Source of the DNA: an uncultured Clostridia bacterium
GTDB lineage: Bacteria; Bacillota; Clostridia; Christensenellales; Pumilibacteraceae
Reading direction: 5' to 3'
Assembly (NCBI GenBank): GCA_947385185.1
Contig: CANDJX010000038.1
Span: forward strand, 1 to 12,750
DNA length: 12,750 nucleotides
This document shows, one piece after another, positions 1 to 6,130 of the stretch (positions within the stretch are counted from its first letter, which is position 1; each line of letters opens with the position of its first letter). The position numbers and the translations under genes were made by a program. Under the pieces are notes generated by a model that worked only from the letters and a program-made list of their open reading frames with translations, searched no databases and was not told where the DNA came from.

Positions 1-44
1 CACTGACAAGCACACTCTTTCCCTACACGACGCTCTTCCGATCT
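1..44 (+). other. Illumina P5/TruSeq adapter remnant (artefact)
   Basis: Bases 12-44 match the Illumina TruSeq read-1 adapter, from ACACTCTTTCCC through CGCTCTTCCGATCT. Bases 1-3 (CAC) fit the end of the P5 flow-cell sequence, and bases 4-11 (TGACAAGC) sit exactly where the 8-base i5 index lies in a dual-indexed library. This is untrimmed synthetic sequence at a contig end, not biology. Any reading frame or start codon that uses it is an artefact. Confidence 0.97.
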
Positions 45-697
45 ATGCCGCCGAGAAAAATACCGAAATAAGAAAGGAAGTCTTCGACCGTGCCGAAACG
101 TTTTTGCAGAGCTATAAGCCGGTATACGACGTGATCTTTATGGATATTTGTTTGCCGTATATGAACGGTATGGACGCGTGCGTGCAGCTGCGTAAACTCG
201 ACAAGGAAGTCGCGATAATTTTCACGACGGATATGATTCAGTATGCGATAGACGGTTATAAGGTGAACGCGCTCGATTATTTCCTCAAGCCCGTGACTTA
301 TTACGACTTGAAGCTTCGCCTGGACAGGCTTATGATTCACAATACGAAACGTATCGCTCCCGTAGTGATACATATCCCCGGCGAAGGCGACGTCGTTGTC
401 GCTTCTTCCGACGTGAAATATATAGAAGTTATGGTCAAGAATCTGACCTATCATACGACTTCGGGCGATTATACGGTACGCGGGCAGGGGTTGAAAAACG
501 TGGAAGCGGAGCTTAAGGGCGAATTCTGCCGTTGCAGTTCGTCTTATCTGATCAACCTGAAGTGGTGTAAAGAACTTAAGGGAGACAGCGTGCTCGTCGG
601 CGGCGACTGGATCAAAATCAGCCGCAGCATGAAAAAAGAATTTGTGACGAGGCTGTCCGAAACTCTTGCGAACTTTACGCTTCCCGGGGGGGGGTAA
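45..697 (+). CDS. LytTR-family response regulator, 5'-truncated
   Basis: This is a cytoplasmic DNA-binding response regulator of a two-component system. The frame is open from the first genomic base, reading AAEKNTEIRKEVFDRAETFLQ and onward, so the true start lies beyond the contig end. About 25-30 N-terminal residues are missing, including the first acidic pocket. A TTG at 104 is inside the receiver domain and should not be taken as the start. The receiver shows YDVIFMDICLPYMNGMDA, with the likely phospho-acceptor Asp at 143-145, then the Thr of IIFTTD and the conserved Lys of DYFLKPV. The C-terminal part, from about base 350, is a LytTR DNA-binding domain (DVKYIEVMVKNLTYHTTSGD, then CRCSSSYLINLKWCKEL and ISRSMKKEF). 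The protein ends in PGGG, encoded by a G tract. The partner kinase starts 6 bases after the stop codon. The target is unknown; the downstream GH3 operon is the nearest candidate. Confidence 0.93.
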
Positions 698-702
698 AAA
701 AA
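686..702 (+). promoter_or_regulatory. nine-G tract acting as ribosome binding site at the RR/HK junction
   Basis: Nine consecutive Gs (686-694) encode the last three glycines of the regulator. They are followed by its TAA stop (695-697) and then an A run leading to the kinase ATG at 703. The G run is the only purine-rich Shine-Dalgarno-like element before the kinase, so kinase translation is probably coupled to the regulator. Such a homopolymer can slip in replication and is also an error hot spot in sequencing. Confidence 0.6.
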
Positions 703-2010
703 ATGTTTGATTCTTTATATTCGGTGTGGAGAGAATTCAGTTTTATTTTGCTGTTTATGTTCGCGACGGCGTTCATTGCGATCCGTATGCCAAAGCGCAG
801 ATATTTTGCGTTAAGGATGACGGTCTCCGCCGTCGTACTGATCGCGATGTTGTACGGACTGGAAAGACTCGAAGACGCGTTAGGACATAGGTTGTTTATT
901 CTGATCGGCGGGTCCAAATTCGTTATTATGTATTTTGCGGTCTGCGTAGCCGTATTTTTCTGTTTCGACTGCAACGTGTTCGCAACGTCGTTTTGCGCAA
1001 CGATAGGTTATGCCGTTCAGCATATCGCTCAGCGCATGACCACGGTTGTTCTGCGCCCGTTCGAAACGGTATATCACATATTTTCTTTTCTGACGATGAT
1101 ATCCATTTTCGCCATAACGTGTTTTGCGATATGGGGACTGTCTATACGTCGCCGGAAAAGCGCATATGCCGACATAAGAATAGAAAACTCCGTTCAAATC
1201 GTAGTCGCGACGGCGCTCATACTGTCAATTGTTTATATAGAATTAGGTTTTTTCAGTATGCGCATAGGTAGGGAAGCGATAACGTTCGAGCATTTGATGT
1301 CGTCGATATGCGCGCTTATGGTGATACTGCTCGAAATCAATATGCTTTCCAAAAAGCATATATCCGACGACTTCAAACAGCTGCAGAAACTTCTCGCCGA
1401 GGAACGGGAAAAGTACGTGCAGGAAAAAGCGAACGTCGAAATGATCAATCTCAAGTGCCACGACATCAGGCATCAGATCCGCGCCATGCAGACCAAAATG
1501 GATGCGGAAGCAATCAGAGAACTCAGCGATACGATCAATATATACAACACGCAGATCAGGACGGGGAACGAGGCAATCGACGTTGTACTTGCGACGCAGG
1601 GACTGTATTGTCTTAACCACGATATAAGACTGACTTGTCTTATAGACGGCAACAAACTGAGTTTTATTCCGGATCACGAACTGTATGCGTTTTTCGGAAA
1701 CGCGATAGAGAATGCGGTTCATGCGGTGGAAAAACTCGAGAAAGAAAAGCGCGTTATTTCCATCGCCGAAAAAAGCAAGGACGGATTCGTGAACATAAGT
1801 TTTACCAATTTCTTCGAGGAAACTCTGACTTTCGAGGAAGGACTGCCCGTAAGCCGCCGGGAGAATCACGGATTCGGGACGCGCAGTATGCGTATGATAG
1901 TCGAAAAATACGGCGGCAGGCTGAACGTCATTACCAAAGACGATTTGTTCGAGCTTAATGCATTTTTCCCGATCGCCGACGGCGCGAATGCGGTGAAGGA
2001 AGCCGTATGA
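703..2010 (+). CDS. GHKL (AgrC/HPK10-like) membrane sensor histidine kinase
   Basis: This is a polytopic membrane sensor kinase, likely the partner of the upstream LytTR regulator. Residues 1-215 contain about six hydrophobic segments, for example around 10-27, 63-87, 120-146, 165-186 and 198-215. A coiled-coil-like linker follows (residues 220-246, rich in K, E and Q). The dimerisation/phospho-acceptor box is CHDIRHQIRAM, with His253 and His257 as candidates; His257 aligns with the RHD histidine of AgrC-type kinases. The ATP-binding part has the N box GNAIENAVHAV (Asn337) and the glycine-rich ENHGFGTRSM (residues 387-396), typical of HATPase_c_5/GHKL domains. At 435 residues the length is normal. 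The signal cannot be told from sequence. No small agrD-like peptide gene lies nearby. No clear terminator follows, so some read-through into the GH3 operon is possible. Confidence 0.92.
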   Translation: MFDSLYSVWREFSFILLFMFATAFIAIRMPKRRYFALRMTVSAVVLIAMLYGLERLEDALGHRLFILIGGSKFVIMYFAVCVAVFFCFDCNVFATSFCATIGYAVQHIAQRMTTVVLRPFETVYHIFSFLTMISIFAITCFAIWGLSIRRRKSAYADIRIENSVQIVVATALILSIVYIELGFFSMRIGREAITFEHLMSSICALMVILLEINMLSKKHISDDFKQLQKLLAEEREKYVQEKANVEMINLKCHDIRHQIRAMQTKMDAEAIRELSDTINIYNTQIRTGNEAIDVVLATQGLYCLNHDIRLTCLIDGNKLSFIPDHELYAFFGNAIENAVHAVEKLEKEKRVISIAEKSKDGFVNISFTNFFEETLTFEEGLPVSRRENHGFGTRSMRMIVEKYGGRLNVITKDDLFELNAFFPIADGANAVKEAV

Positions 2011-2036
2011 AGTAAGTTTTACCGATTTTCTTACCT

Positions 2037-2049
2037 GTTTTGGCAAAAC
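2037..2049. promoter_or_regulatory. inverted repeat just upstream of the -35 element
   Basis: GTTTTG-G-CAAAAC is a perfect 6-base dyad around a single central base, ending two bases before the -35 hexamer. The position suits a regulator binding site. It could be chance in AT-rich DNA. It does not match the usual LytTR direct-repeat pattern. Confidence 0.4.
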
Positions 2050-2051
2050 TG

Positions 2052-2079
2052 TTGAAATAAAAAACTCACGTTTTATAAT
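2052..2079 (+). promoter_or_regulatory. sigma-A type promoter of the GH3 operon
   Basis: The -35 is TTGAAA (2052-2057, 5 of 6 to consensus) and the -10 is TATAAT (2074-2079, 6 of 6), with a 16-base spacer. The predicted transcription start is about 2085-2087, giving a leader of about 45 nt. The gene at 2131 has a near-perfect Shine-Dalgarno AGGAGGG at 2118-2124, six bases from its ATG. The operon therefore looks potentially highly expressed when not repressed. Confidence 0.75.
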
Positions 2080-2080
2080 G

Positions 2081-2108
2081 TTATCGTTACCTTTGATGGT
2101 AGCGATAA
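2081..2108. promoter_or_regulatory. 28-base palindrome at the transcription start: operator or leader hairpin
   Basis: Arms TTATCGTTACC (2081-2091) and GGTAGCGATAA (2098-2108) are complementary at 10 of 11 positions, with the remaining pair G-U in RNA, around a 6-base centre. The element begins one base after the -10 and covers the expected start site. That is the classic place for a repressor operator. As RNA it would be a 5' leader hairpin without a U tract, so a terminator is unlikely. Confidence 0.6.
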
Positions 2109-2130
2109 TTTTATATTAGGAGGGTAAAAA

Positions 2131-5100
2131 ATGAAAGATCGTTCCAAACGAATGATTAGGAGTCTGATTATTGCAATAGTAAGTCTTTTACTTTGCTTTG
2201 TAATGATATTCGGACTCACAGCCTGCGGCGAGCCGGGACCTGCCGGACCGCAAGGCGAACAGGGCATACAGGGCCCCGCAGGTCCTGCAGGCCCGACAGG
2301 TCCTCAGGGCCCCGAGGGTCCTGCAGGCGGTACGGCAGGCACATCGGGGGACAAGTATGAAGCGTCCGACGCCATCACGGAGACTACCGTCACAGCTACC
2401 GGCACCCCGGGCAACTTTGACAAGAACGGAAAATTCTATGCGGACTATGCAAGTCTCGACGAGGCTAAAGAAGCAGGTCAGGCAAAGGCTCTCGAGCTTA
2501 TGGCGGAAGGCGCGACGCTTCTCAAAAACGAGAACAATGCTCTTCCGTTGCGATCCACCGAAAGCAGAGTAACGCTTCTCGGTATTCGTAACGGTTATTC
2601 CATCAACAGCCGTTCCGGGGCGCTCAACTCGCTCCTCGTAGCGTGCGGTACCGGTTCGGGCGGCAGAGGCACGGCGCCCGAGATCGGTCCGGACGAGGCG
2701 TTCGAAGAAGCGGGATTCGTCGTCAACCCCAACACCGTAAAGTACTATACAAACGAGGTCGCAGGCAGGTCGTACGGCATGACCGGCATTTATGAAATCG
2801 ACCCCGCCGAGTATCCAAACTCTGTAGTAAGCAGCTATGCGGGTTATAACGACGTCGCTATCGTCACCCTTTCCCGTATCGTAGGCGAAGGTTACGATGC
2901 GGCCATGCACGACGTCAAGGGTCATGCGTCCGCAGACGAGCATTATCTCCAGCTCGACGTGAACGAGCGGAAGCTCATCAAGCACGCCAAGCAGAATTTC
3001 AATAAAGTCATAGTTCTCATCAACTCGTCTAACATCATGCAGATCCCCGAGCTCGATGAGAAAAAGACTGACGATAACTATGGCGTCGACGGTATCGTAT
3101 GGATCGGCGGCGTAGGACATCAGGCGATCAGGAGCGTTCCTTATATCCTCAACGGCGAGATCAATCCTTCCGGTCATACCGTAGACCTTTGGGAGAAAGA
3201 CTTTACCAAGGGACCCACCTATACCAACTTCGGCAGAATGGAGCAGAATAAGGACGGCTCCGGCAACAGACTGAGCGCCAATTACTTCAACAACGGCAAG
3301 GCGACCAGATTCTATACCGTAGAGTACAGAGAAGGTATCTATTCCGACTATCGTTTCTATGAGACTGCTTATGCGGACGCCGCAGAAGCGGACAAGGACG
3401 CGGCTTACTCCAACGTGCTCTATCCTTTCGGATACGGTCTTTCTTACACCGACTTCGAATGGAAGATCGATAACGTAGCAAAAACCGCTACCATCGGCGC
3501 GGCAAATCAGACCGTCACGATGCGTGTCTGGGTAAAGAACGTAGGCAGCGTCCCCGGCAAAGACGTAGTTCAGGTTTATTATTCCGCGCCTTACACCAAG
3601 GGCGGGATAGAAAAATCCGCAACCAACCTTATTCAGTTCGGTAAGACCAAGCTCCTTAATCCCGGAGAGAGCCAGATCCTTACGATGACGTTTGCCGCGC
3701 AGGAAATGGCTTCGTTCGACTGGAACGACGCAAATAAGAACGGACATAAGGGTTATGAACTCGATGCGGGTTCGTACACGATTTCCATTAACAAGAACTC
3801 GCACGAGGTCGTCGACAGCGTGACGAGAACCATCAATGATACGATCAATTGCGAAACCGACCTTGTTTCCGGCAACGCGATCAAGCCCGTATATACCGAC
3901 GACTATACTTCCGTAAACGACTCGCTTCTCGGCGGAATGATCAGCAGAGCGACGGGTATGGTTCAGCCCAAGCCGTCGAGCGTAGAGAATCGTACTATCA
4001 GCAACGAAACGCTTGCCGAATACGAAAGCCAGTACAGCTATTACAGTTATCAGGATAAAGAAACCGACCCTTGGTACGTAAAGGCAGTTCCCACGGGCTG
4101 GACGCAGGCGGCGGAAGGTTCGGAAACGGAAGCTCTTACTATCTCGCTTGCGGAAATGTCGGGCGTTAAGTATACCGATCCGGTTATCAACGCGGATAAC
4201 ACCGTAACGCTTGCAACCGACGCCGACTCCCAGAAGTGGGAACAGTTCATGAATCAGTTTACCTGGAAAGAACTCGTAGAACTTCCCGGAAAGTCGAACC
4301 AGATAATCCCGAGACTCGGCGCGCTCTCCCTTAAAAGCGGCACGCCTCAGTACGGCTACAGCGACCCCGACGGTCCCGTAAACTCGGGCGGAATCTTCTT
4401 CCCGTCCAACCCCATCGTTGCGGCTACCTTCAACCAGGAGCTTGCGGCAAGTTACGGTAAGATCATCGCCAACCTTCATCTCCTCAACGGAGCTAAGGGG
4501 TGGCGCGGTTCCGGCGCTAACATTCACAGAAGCCCGTTCTCCGGACGTAACTTCGAGTACTTCAGCGCCGATCCCATGCTTTCCGCACGTATCGGTTCCA
4601 TCTTCGCAAAGGAAGCGACCGGCAAAGGACTTCTTGCTCACTACAAGCACTTCTATGCCAACGATCAGGAAAGCTATCGCGGCGACTACGGCGGAGTATT
4701 CACTTGGGCGACCGAGCAGACTCTTCGCGAGATTTCCGCAAGACCTTTCGAGTACATAGTCAAGTACGGCGGATCGATCGGCATGATGTCCTCCTTCAAC
4801 CGTATCGGCAAGTGGACTCAGGCTAACAACTACGCTTCTCAGGAACTTCTTCTTCACGGAGAGTGGGGCTTCCAGGGATCGTCCATTACCGACGCATGGG
4901 CAAAGGAATTCGTTCCTACCAACCTCATGGTCCGCGCGGGCGACTCCGAGCTTCTCGGAACGGACAGCAGTTTTGCCGTCAACGCTATCGAACGCGGCGT
5001 TTGGTCTGCCGCAGACAATTGCGTAAAAGTAGCGGCAAACGAATCCGAATACACCGGATACGACGGAACGAGCGGCACGATGCTTTCTCCTACGCACTAC

Positions 5101-5970
5101 TTCGCGGTAAGAAAGTCCGCGCAGCGTCTCCTTCAGGCTCTTGCCAATTCCGCGGCTATCAATAACGGTTTCTCGTATGAAAAGGCGGAAGAAGTCGAGT
5201 ATACTCTTATCAAGGGCGTATATAACTCCATTAAACTTTCGATCCCCGGCAAAACCAGCGACGCGGTATTTACTTTCGCAAAAGATAATCCCGAAACTAC
5301 GGACGTGAACGAGGCTGTAGTATGGCCCGCAGGCATGACGTATAACGAAACGACCGGCATTCTCTCGGGTGTGCCTACATCCGACACCAATGCCGACGTA
5401 GAAGGTACTTTCAACGCAGATGCATACATCAAAGATCTGAGCGTCGTGTTCAAGTTTAAGACCGAAAGCGACATTACTTATAACGGAGAGAACATCGCCG
5501 AAGGTAAATCGCTCAACTATGCAAGCGGCGCAGTAATAACCGCGGAAACCCTCAAGTACGGCAGCTATATGCCTATTACGAATAACACCAACAGAAGGAT
5601 CATGAACTCTTACTGGTCTAATACGAATGGCAGACTTTGCGCCGTATACGAAGATAAGACCTGCGAGAACCATATCAACATCTCTTGGGACGACGTGGAT
5701 ATGGATAAGAGCAGCCTTTACAAGTTTGAAGTAACCGGTCTTCCCGACGGAATTACCGCAGAATACGTTCAGACCAAAGAGAAGGGCTTCGCTTGGGGCG
5801 AATACGATGTAAACACCGGCGTTAAACTGACCGGTACGGCAACGGCGGGCACTTATGACGTAGTCATTAAACTCCGCGTTCCTCACCTCAGCATGATGCA
5901 GGACATCTGGACCAGCGCAGGCTCTACGGCTCTCGAGCTCGTTGTAAACGTCAAGCTCGTCGTAGCTTAA
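2131..5970 (+). CDS. Lipoprotein GH3 glycosidase with permuted domains, collagen-like stalk and Ig-like C-terminus
   Basis: This is a 1279-residue, surface-anchored exo-glycosidase of GH3 (beta-glucosidase/beta-xylosidase type; substrate not determinable). Residues 1-32 are a lipoprotein signal peptide with lipobox GLTAC, lipidated Cys32. Gly-X-Y triplets follow at once (33-65). The order is then the GH3 alpha/beta-sandwich (about 115-445; EGATLLKNENNALPL near its start, YPFGYGLSY at 431), the FnIII-like domain (about 461-560), and last the TIM barrel (about 705-1010). Canonical GH3 enzymes have the barrel first; this permuted order is known from some rumen and gut enzymes. Predicted catalytic residues are Glu253 in SRIVGEGYD (acid/base) and Asp921 in SSITDAW (nucleophile). 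Substrate-pocket motifs are DGP (Asp747), NIHRSPFSGRNFEYFSADP and KHFYANDQE. Residues 1030-1115 and 1195-1279 resemble He_PIG Ig-like modules (WPAGMTYNETTGILSGVPT). Oddities: SADP replaces the usual SEDP, and TDAW replaces SDW/TDF. Start choice is fixed by AGGAGGG and the signal peptide. Confidence 0.92.
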   Translation: MKDRSKRMIRSLIIAIVSLLLCFVMIFGLTACGEPGPAGPQGEQGIQGPAGPAGPTGPQGPEGPAGGTAGTSGDKYEASDAITETTVTATGTPGNFDKNGKFYADYASLDEAKEAGQAKALELMAEGATLLKNENNALPLRSTESRVTLLGIRNGYSINSRSGALNSLLVACGTGSGGRGTAPEIGPDEAFEEAGFVVNPNTVKYYTNEVAGRSYGMTGIYEIDPAEYPNSVVSSYAGYNDVAIVTLSRIVGEGYDAAMHDVKGHASADEHYLQLDVNERKLIKHAKQNFNKVIVLINSSNIMQIPELDEKKTDDNYGVDGIVWIGGVGHQAIRSVPYILNGEINPSGHTVDLWEKDFTKGPTYTNFGRMEQNKDGSGNRLSANYFNNGKATRFYTVEYREGIYSDYRFYETAYADAAEADKDAAYSNVLYPFGYGLSYTDFEWKIDNVAKTATIGAANQTVTMRVWVKNVGSVPGKDVVQVYYSAPYTKGGIEKSATNLIQFGKTKLLNPGESQILTMTFAAQEMASFDWNDANKNGHKGYELDAGSYTISINKNSHEVVDSVTRTINDTINCETDLVSGNAIKPVYTDDYTSVNDSLLGGMISRATGMVQPKPSSVENRTISNETLAEYESQYSYYSYQDKETDPWYVKAVPTGWTQAAEGSETEALTISLAEMSGVKYTDPVINADNTVTLATDADSQKWEQFMNQFTWKELVELPGKSNQIIPRLGALSLKSGTPQYGYSDPDGPVNSGGIFFPSNPIVAATFNQELAASYGKIIANLHLLNGAKGWRGSGANIHRSPFSGRNFEYFSADPMLSARIGSIFAKEATGKGLLAHYKHFYANDQESYRGDYGGVFTWATEQTLREISARPFEYIVKYGGSIGMMSSFNRIGKWTQANNYASQELLLHGEWGFQGSSITDAWAKEFVPTNLMVRAGDSELLGTDSSFAVNAIERGVWSAADNCVKVAANESEYTGYDGTSGTMLSPTHYFAVRKSAQRLLQALANSAAINNGFSYEKAEEVEYTLIKGVYNSIKLSIPGKTSDAVFTFAKDNPETTDVNEAVVWPAGMTYNETTGILSGVPTSDTNADVEGTFNADAYIKDLSVVFKFKTESDITYNGENIAEGKSLNYASGAVITAETLKYGSYMPITNNTNRRIMNSYWSNTNGRLCAVYEDKTCENHINISWDDVDMDKSSLYKFEVTGLPDGITAEYVQTKEKGFAWGEYDVNTGVKLTGTATAGTYDVVIKLRVPHLSMMQDIWTSAGSTALELVVNVKLVVA
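2227..2325 (+). repeat. collagen-like Gly-X-Y repeat coding region (11 triplets)
   Basis: Residues 33-65 of the GH3 lipoprotein are eleven uninterrupted Gly-X-Y triplets rich in Pro, Gln and Ala, such as GPAGPQGEQGIQGPAGPAG. They start directly after lipidated Cys32 and are followed by a Gly/Thr/Ser-rich linker. The DNA is correspondingly GC-rich and internally repetitive. The likely role is a stalk or spacer holding the enzyme off the membrane; triple-helix formation (trimerisation) is possible but the tract is short. Confidence 0.9.
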
Positions 5971-6015
5971 ACTATCTCATTATTACTGCATACAGACAGT
6001 AGTGGATTCGGATAT

Positions 6016-6050
6016 GAGGCTGTCAAAATGCGTTTTGGCAGCCTCTTCCG
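6016..6050 (+). terminator. strong hairpin between GH3 and CBM lipoprotein genes, weak terminator or processing site
   Basis: Stem 6016-6028 (GAGGCTGTCAAAA) pairs with 6033-6045 (TTTTGGCAGCCTC) over 13 bases, with one G-U, around a TGCG loop. The sequence after it (TTCCGTATCTT) is a poor U tract, so it may only partly terminate, or may act as an mRNA 3'-end stabiliser. That would leave the first GH3 gene expressed above the next two. No convincing separate promoter is seen in 6046-6114; AAGGAG at 6115-6120 serves the next gene. Confidence 0.6.
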
Positions 6051-6130
6051 TATCTTATCAAGACAAAAGCAAAGTCCGCGTTTTTTCAGCGAACCGATGC
6101 AAATAATTTAGATTAAGGAGTATTTTTTTC

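Noticed and set aside
2031..2060. Two GTT-containing repeats (GTT at 2037 and 2051) considered as LytTR target sites
   Set aside because: They deviate from the usual LytTR half-site and the 14-base spacing is too short for the typical paired sites; the perfect dyad there is a better description.
2011..2130. Search for a small agrD-like signal peptide gene between kinase and GH3
   Set aside because: The 120 bases are filled by the promoter, two inverted repeats and the ribosome site; no plausible start with a peptide frame was seen.
2188..5886. A 1232-codon open frame on the - strand opposite the first GH3 gene
   Set aside because: It is a mirror of the strong codon bias of the + strand gene, has no recognisable domain or ribosome site, and the + frame has a signal peptide and family motifs throughout.
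5983..6001. Short TACTG/CAGTA inverted repeat after the first GH3 stop
   Set aside because: The stem is only five bases with a long loop, with no U tract; the stronger hairpin at 6016-6045 explains the region better.
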